64,000 nt of DNA from Straminergon stramineum (Eukaryota > Streptophyta > Bryopsida > Hypnales > Calliergonaceae), in the NCBI GenBank assembly GCA_963920665.1, contig OY987265.1, positions 18,977,001 through 19,041,000 of the forward strand. The letters run 5' to 3'. Under the pieces are notes generated by a model. That model worked only from the letters and a program-made list of their open reading frames with translations. It made no database searches and was not told where the DNA came from. Numbering within the stretch: position 1 is the first letter of the stretch; each line of letters starts with the position of its first letter. This document shows, in pieces, positions 1 through 12,791 of this stretch. A program made the position numbers and the translations under genes.

Positions 1-212
1 ATATAGTTTTATTTCAATTGGTGGCCTCGGGAGCAAAAGCTATACCTCAAAAAGCCCAAATTTTCATTTGGCAAATAGAAAAATAAATCCACAAAAACTT
101 AGAAAAAAAATTCTATTTTTTTTCTAAGAGATGAAATTTTTGTCTACGTCTAAAACTATGGATTAGTGATGTGAAAGTTATGAACAATTTTACCACTTGG
201 TCTCAAACAAGT

Positions 213-554
213 AAGGTAGATTTGCCAATGACTGCACACACAAAGTTCAAATCCTTTTCCACAATGTTGTGGAAACTTGCAAGCTCTAAAACTTGGCATG
301 ATTATGAAATACCTTGTTAACATTCACTTCCAAAAAAATCATGCAAAAAGGTTTCTTTTTGCAAAATCTCTTGCAACTTAAGTGTAACAAGCTAAAAAAT
401 TAGTAAAAAAAGGCTTGCAACCCTTCACTGCACAATGTGCGGTGCCTGTGCAGTGGTGCAAAATGGCGTTTCCATAGAGTTCCCCAAATTGAGCAGTGAC
501 TGTCTGGTGAGTGTCTGGTTAAATGCTATGTGCAGTCATTGGCACATTTACCTT
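213..554. repeat. Small inverted-repeat element (MITE-like)
   Basis: The ends are inverted repeats of about 26 bases. The left arm at 213-238 contains TTGCCAATGACTGCACA and the right arm at 529-554 contains TGTGCAGTCATTGGC. The enclosed 342 bp has no coding capacity. A TA flank on each side (TA before AGGTAG, and TA after TTACCT) would suit a Tc1/mariner-type target duplication, but two bases are weak evidence. The transposon class is inferred. Confidence 0.55.
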
Positions 555-2384
555 AAAATACAAGATCCTATTGTTAGATTTTTTAATTTTTTAGGTAACC
601 ACAACTGAAATGGTAGTTTTGAATGATTTTTGATTAAGAAAATGGCCTGGGTCCTGTCATTGGTTAATCCCTAAAGATTTTTTTACTATGTTTTGACCAA
701 ATATGCTCCAAAACTGCCATTTCTAGTATAAGTACCAAATTTTAGAAAACTAACATTTTTGGACACATGTAACTGTAGGATCTTGTAGAATGATGGTTTG
801 AGAAGATGTGGAAAAAAATTTAGAAGTTTCCACCATGTAGATTGCAAGATATTAGCATTTAAATTGACAAAAATCCTTCTTCTTGCCCTATGAAAAACTA
901 GTCAACTACACTTGACAAGGTCACATTTGTATGAAAAAATGTCCAAAATGAAATTGCTTCTTTGGATTCATTCTTGAAGGAATGTTGGGTACATTCTTGA
1001 AATATTTCAAATCATTTAGAATTGTACAACATATACGAAACAAATAGTTAGTAGAAAGAAGTAGAGAATGATTCTCAATTCTAATTTGTTAAGATGTGAG
1101 TTATGGAATTACAAAATGCCAATCCCAATGGTTGTAATATTGTAATAATTAAAACTCTACACCCTACATTATTTTTTTTTTAATATTTTTCCAAAAAGTA
1201 TTGAAAATTGAGTTAAATAAAGGACTTCAAAGTTTACTTTAGAGTAGAGATTCCATAACTACCCGCAAACTAAAATTCCTCAAAACTTTCATCTCATTAA
1301 TCAAAATGGAATGATTCAAAGTTTTCCACGTTACCTCGTATATATAAATCTAGAAAACCAATTTCAAATTTTTATTTCTTACAAAGGAGGTTTATAAAAA
1401 GAAATTGAGCTAGCTAGGTTGCCCACCATTCAATAAAAATGACATATCATTCAATAACTTTTTAACCATACAGTCAAAAGTTATGAAAATTGTCAAACCT
1501 TAAGCTACTCCTCAAGTACATGTTGTGTGAAAATTTCAAATAAAATATAATAAATTTTTTTTTGTAGTGAGCTACCCCAAATTGCTATGTTGCCAAAAAA
1601 ACCACAATTTTGGGCTTTAGGGTTTAAAAATTATTATCACTTCAAAATTTTATTTTTGCATAAATTGGTACAATACTACAATACAACATTATTTCAAACC
1701 ACACAAATTCAAAATAGTATGACTTTGATAAATTCATGTTGCACGCACTATTAGAACAAACCAACATAGATTAATATGTACTTTAGTATGTATGACACTA
1801 ATTTACCAAAGTCACTCACTCTAATTGTAGTATATTTTAAATTAGTATGAGTTGAAGTAATGGACCATTCATTCTAATTTTCAAATGTTAGCAAAGTTGG
1901 TACATGGGTTTAAGGCCTCCAAGATTTAAGTCAAGGTTCAAACTAATTCAATATCTCTCTTATCTACATATATCAATAGATAGAACAATGATTTTGAGAT
2001 TGCATTTGATAATAGTCTATTTTCTATTTTCAATTAAGAGTTTGACATTGAATACCCAATTATCTAATTTATTTTTTTATGCAAACTTGACCAAAATCTC
2101 CTAACAAAACTAAAATCCCACTAAACCTAACTACTGCTATTTCAAATTTAGGTGAAGATTCTTAATTGTCTAAGACTTTACTTGATCAAAACATGCTTTG
2201 TTTTATAATAAACGAATATGAATGCCACATAATATTCCAAAAAACAAAATTGAAGTGATATACTAATATTCATTCAATAAATGAGTTTGGTTCCAATGTA
2301 CATCTTTGTTAGTATTCATTATTATTTACAATCTAGTGCCTTCAACTTTTAGATTCCAGAAGAAAGTAGACACAAGTGGTTGCA

Positions 2385-2640
2385 ACAATCACTTGCTAAT
2401 TTTGTTGCATTTCACAAGACTCATGTTTTTTTCCTGGAGTATTTTAAAATTAGAAAAATATTTTTAAAAATGTTTTTAAAACATGGTCAATGAACACACC
2501 TTGAAGATGAAGGTAACAACCAAAGGAAAATTGTAGGAAAATTCTCTAAGTAGGAGAATCAGAAAAGTGTTAAATCTCAAGAAAATAAATACTTGAATAT
2601 TTTAATTAGTTAAAACATTAAAGAAAATAAAGAAAATAAA
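2385..2640. repeat. Dispersed repeat, diverged copy of the sequence at 56960-57210
   Basis: The stretch around 2425-2570 matches 57010-57160 in the same orientation, including a shared block close to AAAATTCTCTAAGTAGGAGA followed by AGAAAAGTG. The 57-kb copy lies inside an element with clear terminal inverted repeats, so this is probably an older, degraded member. I did not find its right end. Confidence 0.5.
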
Positions 2641-2789
2641 ATTTCTACATTTGCAACAACTCTATGGAGATGGTCATTCACCAAAAGAACCGCCAAAATA
2701 AATATTTTAAATGTTTTGAAATGCAAGCTAAAAGAAGCTCACTTTGTGGACTTTCACACCATATAAAATTCAATATTTTCATAATTCTT

Positions 2790-3068
2790 TCCGAGAATAC
2801 ATTAAAAGAGATTTGGGGGCAAAAGAAGCCCTCAAGTTCTCTGTAGTTCTGTGTAGTTCTCGGACTATGTGGTCAAGACTGTGCTATGTCAAGAAATATT
2901 GATTATTTTTTTAAATTTTAAAAAAATCAGTTTTCAATTTTCCAACACTTTCTGAAATTGTTTAGTTTTTATTTATTTTAATTTTTTGGCAGTAGTGGCC
3001 AGTTCAGAGTTCCCAAACTACAAGAGGAACAACCCTAAAACCACCTTCCCTTGCCCTCAAATCTCTCC
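2790..3068. repeat. Dispersed repeat interrupted by the Harbinger insertion
   Basis: This segment matches the reverse complement of about 51180-51490: a purine-rich stretch reading close to GAGGGCAAGGGAAGG, then GTTGTTCC, then an AT-rich part, then the block GGCACAATCTTGACCA. The repeat appears to resume right of the Harbinger element at 8848. The 51-kb copy therefore serves as an unoccupied insertion site. A weaker third copy lies near 59160-59400. Confidence 0.5.
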
Positions 3069-4035
3069 TAAAGGTCTGTTCCCACCTAGCCTTACGGCAA
3101 CAGTATTAGGATAATGAGTGGCCTAAAGATAGGAGGGAGTTCACACCAACAACATTGTGTAATTACTGAGCCTATATGGACGCTGAGGTAGTGGTTCGGT
3201 AAAAGCGTTGTTGCGGCTAGTTATGGCTTCAGATATTTTAAAGAGCGCTTCTGACAAAGTACTATTACATCTTCCATAAATGTAGATTTCAGGCAAATTA
3301 CATAGGTTTTAGGTCGTGGGACTCAGCATGGCCCATTAAGAAGGATCCGTCTATAATAATTAGCCGCCACTAGTTCTAGTGTGAAAACGAGGGATGCTTC
3401 ATCCAGGGACAATATGAAAAGCAACAGTGTTGCATACTTTGTGAGAGATTGACGGAAGTCTAGCAGCAACAGTTTCAGAGGAAGCGAGTAGCAAAGTGAG
3501 GCGATTTCAGTGACGCATAGCAACATTTCAACTGAATTACAATTATCAGGTTTGTAATTAATACCCCTACTAGAGTGCAAGTAGAAATCATGAATGAGTA
3601 GAAGTACTCATTGTAGCTCCTGCTGAAGTAGATCGACGTCTTCTATACACGTTGTACTTCTTACAACTTGTAGCATATACATCAATCATGCTAGAAGTAT
3701 ACTTGTAGGTGTAAGAAACTGCTTTTCAGCAGAAGCTTTGAATTCCATAACTATAGCATTGAGGACAAAATGTTTTTTTCTTTCAAAGTGTCATTGTACA
3801 ACCATTTACAGTAAAGGCCTTTGATTGTGAACATACCAATGCATCTTCATGTACTTTAAGGCCCTGATAGTCATCCATTTCTTTAAATGTCTGCATCTGG
3901 TTGGAAGCTAATTTTCCTACATACAGCTTGTGTTCTAGTATGCAGCGCTTACCTGTTGTCTCCTAAGTGTCGGACTTTGCAACTTGACATGCATTGGGGT
4001 GATTTTTCCCTTGCAGGTGAACACAACACATTTCA

Positions 4036-6060
4036 ATGGACAAGTGTCCAGTAGCACAGCGTTCAGCAGGTCCTCTCCGACCGACTGCAACGTCTACTAC
4101 TGGTAAGTTATAAAGTTGTATTATGACTTTGCTATAGTTTAGTTGATCTCAATAATGCCATTACTATAATGAGTGCAAACAACAGATGTGGTGATCATTT
4201 GCAAACTCCATAATTTGTAAAAAACTAGACTTTCTTTAATTACCAACAACATTCAACACTATGAACTTCTACAAGTTTTGTAAATGAGAGTGTGTATGAA
4301 CTTTGACTACAATAATGGATGAAGGCTTACTGCTCACCAAAGCATTTCCTTCGTAGAATGTCTTCCATTTCTCTTACCACTTCTGTGCTCCTACAATAGG
4401 CTTCCTCCTACTGTAGATGTTTCCTTTTTCCAAAGAACACTTCATCTGCGTTGCATTAGAGCAAGAACCCCCTCAAACTTAGTGTCATGCATGTCATTGC
4501 TAATCAATGTTTTACTAGGCTAAGCACTAGCAATTGTAAATTCGGCCACTTACCTTGTGCTAACCACTACGTTATGTCATTGTCATCCCCTTCTAGTCCA
4601 CAATGCACATGATCCAAAACTAACGCTTGTTTCCTGACAAAGTGTTCACTTTGGACCACATGTAATTGCCTTCTTCACTAAACTCTTGACATTCTTCAAG
4701 TTCTGTAATTCAGTCCTCCATCTCCTTTGTTGTAGGGGTTGGGAACTCAGCATTTACAAGCGTTGAAGCAAGCCCTCGTAGTGTGACATCTAGGGAAACT
4801 ACTCCGCCACCTGCACCTATCGCAGAGCACAATATTGGTGGTCCAAGTAGTGCCAAACGTGCAAGGAAGGACAGAGGACCCAACTGGCTTCCTCAAGAAA
4901 TTCTTCAACTCATCCAAGCAAAAAAAGACTTATACCTGGAGGAGAAGGATGCTGCTGACAACCGTGACCTCATGGTTGCTGATAGTAGCAAGTGGATGCG
5001 CATATCACAACAAGTTATGCTTGGAGGTTTTTCACCATGCCCATGAGATGGACCAGCGTGCAAAACGAAATGGAACCAACTCATTCCAGATTACAAAAAA
5101 AATTCAGATTTCTGTAGCCGCACTAGAATGAACATACCGTAGCATTGGGAAATGTCAACTGCAGAGAAGAAAGAAGAGGGACTACCTCGACAATTCACAC
5201 GAGAGTTTTTCCTTGCCATCCACGAGTGGTTCGGTAATCGTCCACAGATTCAGTCGCCTCACATTCAAGATTTATTGTCCCCTACAGACGCAAATTACCA
5301 ACCACCACAACAAGAGCATGATGAGAATGACGAAGATGAAGGTAAGGAAGAAGATGCCGATGATCCTCTCCTACACTATGTCCACAACCTGCCTAGTAGC
5401 AATAGTGCTAGTTTGGCTGGAGGACTGCCATTTGAAGGCACAGGAGGTCTACGCGCTGCTAGCGACAACACTCCAAGGACTTTCGATGGTTTACCTTCGA
5501 GTGTCACTCCCCATGTCTTGAGCTCCTCGGACATGATCGACGATGCAATGCATAGGCGAGCAGGAAACACAACAGTCAGACGCAAAAACATCTCAGGGCA
5601 TACTATCATTGTTGAGGCCACGAAAGCCACAGGAGTTGTTATGGCTTCTCAAATGCAAGGAATCGCAGATGCTAGCCTAGTAGTGGAGCGCTCCAAAATG
5701 GATGTTCAGACGCGACTGTTCATGGAACAAATGGCATACCAACGTGAACGGGACAGACAATGGTATGACACAGTAGCAGTGGCAAATGACAATGCTCGTT
5801 TAGCCATTATGAAGCAAGCCGAAATGGTTAACTACTTGGCACAGCTAACCTCTGTTTTAGGTAGGAGCCTTACTACTACAGGCCCTGGACAAGTACAAAC
5901 ATCAGGGAAAAATGACATGGAAAATCCTACTGTACAAGCTACTGGTATGAGTGGAGTAGCCACAAGTGGTCTTCCTGCAATAGTAATGCCTTCGCATTTG
6001 GGAAGTGCTACCAATGTCGACGCTGCGGGCACCAACCTGCAAGACAATCTACCAAAGTGA
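4036..6060 (+). pseudogene. Harbinger Myb/trihelix-like accessory protein, two in-frame stops
   Basis: This is the DNA-binding partner that PIF/Harbinger elements encode beside their transposase. Exon 1 (4036-4102) starts at ATG and joins in phase, across a GTAAGT...TAG intron, to exon 2 (4736-6060). The reading frame runs from a Pro/Ser-rich start through a SANT-like helix region (NWLPQEILQLIQAKKDLY), then ACKTKWNQLIPDYKK and MSTAEKKEEGLPRQF, to an acidic linker and an Ala/Gln-rich coiled-coil-like C-terminus. A TGA at 5044-5046 and a TAG at 5140-5142 interrupt an otherwise continuous frame. The TGA fits a CGA-to-TGA change. Without the stops it would be about 460 residues. The family call rests on the conserved trihelix pattern and on the neighbouring transposase. 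Confidence 0.75.
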
Positions 6061-6570
6061 CTTACAACGACCATAACTACTTCAAGACAAAGCTAATGTT
6101 GGGAGTTCTGTCCTTAGCTTGTGCATGGCTCTCCAAGGCTGCTGACTTCACCTACAACAGCCACAAACAAAGCGTAAGAATTTTTTTGAATATCTTCTAC
6201 ATAGCCTCTAACAAAATTGTATAGGTTTGGAAACTAACTCCATTGAGTAGAAGAGCAAGCTCATTTTTTGAAGGAACGATGGACAAGGATTTGAAGTATT
6301 CAATAGCATTCCAAAGTTCTAGGATTTGGCAGTAAACTGGTCGACACTATAGGTAGCTAGAAGCTAGTCTTTTTAGACAATACCAGAACTTTCTCAATGC
6401 AATAATTGAAAGTAAAAGAAAAGTGCATTTCACTGTACAGATAGAAACGTTTTCAAAGTCTCGTGACAAGACATCTTTGCTACCATTAGTACAACTATAC
6501 TGTGAACCTCAAGAATGCTTAATCACACAAGGACAGGAACTACTTCTCACCAACGCCTTCAAGTGTCCTG

Positions 6571-7908
6571 TCAACGCCTTGTCGTCAAGTAAGCTCTGAG
6601 TTGCATTCTTTTTGCATGCCCCAGTGTCGCTGTTCCATCATCTGGATACAAAGGAGGGGGATGGCAAGGTCATTGGAAGTTGTTGTCATCTTCAGCCTGT
6701 AGGCCTTCATCACATAGCAATTGTAGGAAATCCTCCACTTGTTTGAGTGACTGCTGTAAGAGAATGTTGTGAAGAATGGCGTAGTAGACAATTACATCTG
6801 GCAAGAACGTCACGTGCAAGTCAGACTTCCCAAGCAATTCCCGGAAGGTCTGCTTCAAAATGCCGAAGGTGTTTTCAACAACGCATCAACCCTTCTTCAA
6901 TTTTTGGTTTAGGAGGCTCTCAGCAAGAGAGAGGTGAGGGCCTTCGCGATGTGGAACCATCAGCCATGGTAATAAGGGGTATCCTGAGTTAGCTAAGACA
7001 TATGGGGTAAAGCCATCCATAGCCGCTCGTGGGTCAAGGATATTACCGTGTGTTGCTAGTTGGTATAGAGAAGACCTCTGTAGTATGCGACTGTCATTTG
7101 TAGAACTTGGCATGCCAACGTACAAATCAAGGAAACGTTTGTCACTGTCGACTACAGCTTGGCAATTTATGCTGTATCCTCCTATCTTGAAATAGAAGTA
7201 GTCAGCAGGAGCAAAACTAGGCTTCGAGATGGCAATCTGCATGCCATCAAGTGCCCCTGCAACAGCAGGAAGGGAGCACAGTTCGAAGAACCGTCTCTGC
7301 GTTTCCCGCATTTTTGCACCCACAGGCCAAGATATCTCCTACCGCAAGCAATCATTTATCGCGTGGACTACCTCTCACAAAATTTTCAACACTGTACTTC
7401 ATCCAATAGCGAACAATTCGCTACAGACAATGAAGTTGGCAGCATGTGTCAATTTAAAAAGAGTGCACGCAACACGAACCACAGCAGGAATAGCTGACCT
7501 ATAGTTTGTATTCCTTCTTTGTACGTGCGGCTTGATCACCTCTGTGAGAGCAAAGACATCGGGCTTTGTCATCCGAAACATGGACACCCATCTGCTACTA
7601 TCATATTGTTGTAAGAGAAACCTGGAGAACCACGTTGTTGAACGCAGCTTCACCTAGTAATGTAAGTCATCGTGGAACACATTTAAACTTGCACACAATC
7701 TGAAGTTCAAAAGAGTAGTCCTCATTAAAGATGACGTGTCAAAGATTGGTCTGGCCTCGCTATTAGTGAATATGGAGAAGACGTCTTCGTCTTCATGCTC
7801 CAGCTCCGGTAATGCAGGCAGAAGGCGGGAGTCATTAGCATTGAGTAGTAGTAGTAGAATCCACAGCGTGAAGGCAAGCCTTGTGTTTGGATTGTTTAAG
7901 TCATCCAT
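6571..7908 (-). pseudogene. PIF/Harbinger DDE transposase, multiple in-frame stops
   Basis: The frame reads from MDDLNNPNTRLAFTLW through an N-terminal region (WFSRFLLQQYDSSRWVSMFRM, FAIG-STVLKIL) into a DDE_Tnp_4-type catalytic domain. I see GALDGMQIAI with the first Asp, then YFYFKIGGYSINCQAVVDSD, then VGMPSSTNDSRIL with the second Asp, then GYPLLPWLMVPH and VVENTFGILKQTF with the Glu. The C-terminus reads to about 6571. The frame is continuous but broken by at least six stops (near 7651, 7396, 7375, 7345, 6884 and 6671). Most are TGA, as expected from decay of methylated CGA codons. It faces the Myb-like gene inside the same element. It cannot make a full protein as it stands. Confidence 0.88.
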
Positions 7909-8847
7909 GAAGACAGCCACAACTGCACAACCAACACTCTACGCCATACAAGAAACCACATTTCAACTATGACAGAATTCGATAGATATTTTGAAGCAAA
8001 ACAAGCAGAATTACACAACTCAATAAATTGCTTTTCCTTCATGCACTCATTGTGTTGGGCAGCCTACCACATGCTCTTCCAAATATGCTCGAAAATGCAT
8101 GCTCAGTACAAAGAATGTATGCAATGAAGCAAAACCTAATTCATAAAACCACACAAAACTGCACCATATCATCCGGTGAACTGTCTAGAAAACCACAATT
8201 TGAAAAATGAAGGAGACACAGCTCTACAATAGCGAGCCTTCGGACTACATCGACAGAAACCACCACCTTACCTCTGATGCTGAAATCCTACCAAGTCGCA
8301 CTAGTGTAAGCAACAACGACAAACACCATCAAACATCAACCATCGAAGTGAAGAAAAACAACGGCATTGGCAACAAGATGCAAACCTGGCCACAACAATG
8401 ATTTCCCTGGCAACAGCTTTGCTACTCCCCTAGCGATTGCAGGTACAAGAAGCAAAAATAAGCAATATTATCCAAAATCCTCAACCACCACGCCACAATT
8501 GCGAACCAACATCTTCTGAGTGATCACAACGGAAATCGAAGCCAACAAGCTGATCTGCACTCACGCACACAAGAAGACGATGTGCATGCCCAACCGCTAA
8601 CTCAACGGTCCCCACCACTACAAATTGGTAGAAGACTATGAACGCACAACAATTTCTTCCTCGCCTAAACTGCTAACATCGTAAGCACTCGCCTTGCGTG
8701 AATGCCCAGTAGGGGATACCCGTAACCCTACTTTTCAAAAATGGAGTAGCCGTTCGTCGAGTGTGAACCCAAAACCGCTTTTTCCTCTTCCTGTGCTTAA
8801 CGTAAACCCTCAGGTCCTATCTACGGCCAGGTGGGAACAGACCCTAA

Positions 8848-11800
8848 TGGCTACAATTCTTCTAGTAGAGATTTCTTCCAAATATCAGCTCCAAATTTGT
8901 TTTCTTGGGGACTAATAAATCTAAAAAACTGAGAATGGAAAGTGTGAAATAAAAATGAGGTTACTTTTGGACAACAAACTTTTTTTGAAATGAAAACAAA
9001 AACAAAAAAACACTATTATGCAAGGTGCATGATAGTCATGAGTGCCTTGCCTATAAATCTTGAGTCATTTGGAGAGAGTAGACAAAAGTTATGGCCGAAA
9101 AACAAATGAGCACATAGGGTGTGATGTAAAATAGTACAGATGTTTCTTGCAATCACATGTGTGTTATTATATGATAAATTGATAATACAATACTCCCTAT
9201 TGATAGTGAATGCAAATGCAAATTGCACATTTTGTTCTTTGAACATCTTGAGTTGGTGTTTAACTATTAGAATTGATCCTTTGATCTCAATTTAACGTAT
9301 ACATGAGTTACTACAAGTTGCATATATAAGCCTTTACTCTAAACTATATGGATTGAGTTCTTAAACTTTGAAATTAAAAATAATAATCAAGAGAAAATTG
9401 TATGTTAGCTTATAATGTGTCATTGGAAAGGTTCATGAATGTCTAATTTTGTCTCCAAGTTTGCATTGTTGGGGAAAAAAATTGCGGTTTCTATATGGCT
9501 AAGAACACATCAAGTAATGTACAAACTATCTAATTGTATGCCTTGCAATACAAAAAATCTATTGCAAAATGTACCATTAATTGAATGTGCTCCAAATTTA
9601 GCATGTCATAACATTACCAATTGCTCTTCCACTTTCTATGGTTGAATTTTATAAATACATTTCCATGTTTTTGTGAAGAAGAATATTTTGTAATTAGGTA
9701 TTAAAAATCGCATTGTTCAAAAAACTATTCAAGATCTAGTAGTGTCACTTTTAGGCATGATCATAATTAACATCTGAATCCGTTTGAAGTCTTTCTGTTA
9801 AGAGTTTGAAATGTTTCATTCAAGAAGATTCAAGGTACCAAACAATTAAAGAAACCAAGGTGTTGAGTAGGAAGAAGGATTCTAATCAAAGGCATGAGTA
9901 ATCAACTCTTTGTGGCATTCATTTTCTACTTTTTTATAATTCAATGATTCCCTTCACCAAACCACCTTCATATTTTGATACATACTAATATGTAGATATT
10001 GTAAATCATTCGAATATGCTTTGAAACTTTTTTAATGGACAAAAAGATTAATTCAAAGGTGCCTAGGTAACATTATTCAATATAGTTGACAATTCTAATC
10101 CCGATAGTATAATCCAAAAGGCATAATATTCTTTCATTATTAGATGTTCAAAATTCAACAAATATGTAAAAAATGAAGGAAAAAATAGCATTGTCAAGTT
10201 AAGATAATTGAATATAATTTTTTTAGATCGTCAAATTCAAAGATGTTGGACTATATTTTAATAAAATTTTAAGTGTATTTATATTCTATTTTTGGATAGA
10301 ATCAAATGACACTTCAATTCTATTGGTAGATATTGTTACATAAATGTTTTATTTTTAGTATTCTAATATTGAATTTTATATTTTAGAGTGTATAGAAAAG
10401 ATATCATTTTATAAAGAATAATTACAAATATTTTAATGGTAAAATATTAGAATTAAAGATTATATAAAAATTAATTGGGTATAAAAGAATGAAGAAAAAT
10501 AAATGGAAATCAGAAATAATATACTTTAAAAGTGATATGAATAATTAACGATAATTTGTACAATAAATTGAGTTACAAACCAAACTATATATAACAATTC
10601 CAAATGATTGATTTTTGGTTCCAAAATTATGACCTTCAAATGTCAAAAACTATTAAAATCAAAGTTGTTCTACTAGGCAAGGTTGTATGATTGGTGACAT
10701 GGTTGACAATATGATTGTTGTCAAAAAAAACATCTCAAACATCTTGTAGATCCTTGTCCACCTCTCTTACAAGCATACTCTTGTAATGTATCTAGAATAT
10801 ACTTGAATGTCCTAAAATTTTCTTAGAATGTTTAAAGATATTTGAAAATATTTGACAAGGATTGTCTAGTACTCTAGACACATGTATGACATAACACTAG
10901 ACAAGATGACTTTATTACTTTAGAGAGGTTCTATTGTACTATTAAATGATGTTGAACATGATGACTACTACTAAATTTCTGTCCAAGAAAAAACCTTAAG
11001 TAAAATTGATACCAATTCACACTTTTGATTTCAATTGTGCATTTAAAACAAAGTACCTTGTCTAGAATTCCTACCTTTGTAACATCTTTGACAATTTGAC
11101 ACTTATTGATGGGATATCACCTATGATAATTAAACATAGAAATGTGTAAGACAAAGAAAACAATTGAACTTGCAATTAACATCATTTCCTAGAATTCCAA
11201 AGAGGTATTTTATTTTGAGGTCATCTACATCATATTTTATCTTATATTGTTCAGTTTTGTATTAGCAACAATTAGTTAGTTAGATTCATGATACAATAAA
11301 TTCATGATTCATATGATAATAGAAGAATTGATTTGTACAACTATGTACTTCGGAGAGAAAAACTAATGTGCTATAGGTTGTTAAATTTAAATTTGTATCT
11401 CCTAAAAGTACACTAATATGAAAGGCTAATTTGATTTCACTAGGACACTAGATTCACCTCTAGTCCAAAAAGACATTAAAACTTCAAGTTGCTTAATAGG
11501 TGAGACTCCAAAACATGATCTTTGAGGCCCAATGTTGTCATATTTGATACATTTTTCATTCAATATATGGCATTATACATACAAAGCCGAGTGTCATATT
11601 GGACATCTAACAAATTTTTTTATTGGAATCAAATATCCTTAAGAATTTTTTGATTAGTCTTAAATATTTGAAAATGTTCTTGATATAGTCCAAAAATATA
11701 CTTGTGTGACTTGCAAAAGTCTACTCAACAGTCTTATACATTCAGATCATTGTTGTATTGAGTTGCTCTTTAGTACGACCTTTTCTGGTTCTTGAAGAAT

Positions 11801-12791
11801 TATGTAAACATTTGTGTTGCAAGGGTGATAAATATGACACATGTTCTTAATTTCATAATTTATAAATAATACTAAAATTCAAACCATTTCGATATATGTC
11901 TAGAAATAGTATTTTTGTGCATCAAATTCTTTTTTTTTCAAATTTCTAAGTTTTTGAATGGATTATAACATGGGGTTCTAATTATAGGTGTTTTACATAG
12001 AAAATAATAGACAATTTATTTTTATAAACTCAAAAATTTCAATGTTCAAAACAAATAAATGAAAAATACAATTTACAAATATATAGACTAAAAAATTATA
12101 AACTAGTAAAGAAGATACTTGGGTTTAAATAAATTTAGAAAATAAATGAAAATCAAATTATTTTTTACATTTTCATTGTGACTTTTATCTCCAAAGCAAC
12201 AATAATATATCATGTACTCCTTTATTACTACATTTTTTTTAGTATAGTGCCACAAAAATTGTTCTAGGATTCTAATAAAAAAACATGGGATTCAAATTAT
12301 GCATCCAAACTCATTTGAAATTTATTTCATTTAAAATTATTAATATTTATATATCATTCTATAACTATATTAGAGATTTGCACTGAACACCATTTTATTT
12401 ACATGATTATGTTATTATCAAAGTACCTTGAAATAGTAGTTATCTCTCAAAAAATTATATGAAATAATTAATTTTGTTACATCAAATTCCAAGATTTTTG
12501 AAATTTAGGTCAAACCATAATGCATAAATTTGTATACTATTGAATTATTGAATTGTATCAACAAATATTGATGTCCTTTAATTTGGATACAAATCCTTAC
12601 CATATATTTTGCTAAAATAAATAATTATAAAGTTTAGAATTATGGAAGGTCAAAATTAAATCATTTCTATAAAGATTAATATTTTAAAATTGAATGAAAA
12701 AAATACTTCATCATCATCTATCCGAAAACTACTTTAGCGATGAATCACATATAATGTTGATTTATGTGTTGTAGAATAACATGTCTTTACA
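8848..12791. other. AT-rich intergenic stretch, no gene seen
   Basis: About 3.9 kb of strongly AT-rich DNA with only short, low-complexity open frames. The first roughly 80 bases look like the continuation of the repeat interrupted by the Harbinger element. I see no exon, RNA gene or clear terminal repeats. Confidence 0.55.

Larger units (their letters stand above)
1..3068. other. AT-rich intergenic stretch, no gene seen
   Basis: I find no convincing coding exon here. Open frames are short, low in complexity and match no family I know. The stretch holds an inverted-repeat element at 213-554, a diverged dispersed repeat at about 2385-2640 that resembles 56960-57210, and a second repeat at about 2790-3068 that is present in inverted form near 51180-51490. 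The Harbinger element is inserted into that second repeat. Confidence 0.6.
3072..8844. mobile_element. PIF/Harbinger DNA transposon, full length, decayed
   Basis: The 5.77-kb element is bounded by inverted repeats AGGTCTGTTCCCACCTAGCC (left) and, on the reverse strand of the right end, GGGTCTGTTCCCACCTGGCC, which agree at 18 of 20 positions. TAA flanks both sides (3069-3071 and 8845-8847), matching the TWA target duplication of PIF/Harbinger elements. Inside are the two genes typical of this superfamily: a Myb/trihelix-like protein on the plus strand and a DDE transposase on the minus strand, in convergent arrangement. Both carry several in-frame stops, so this copy is probably inactive. A related repeat near 51180 lacks the insertion and reads straight through the CCTAATG target. 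Confidence 0.88.
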
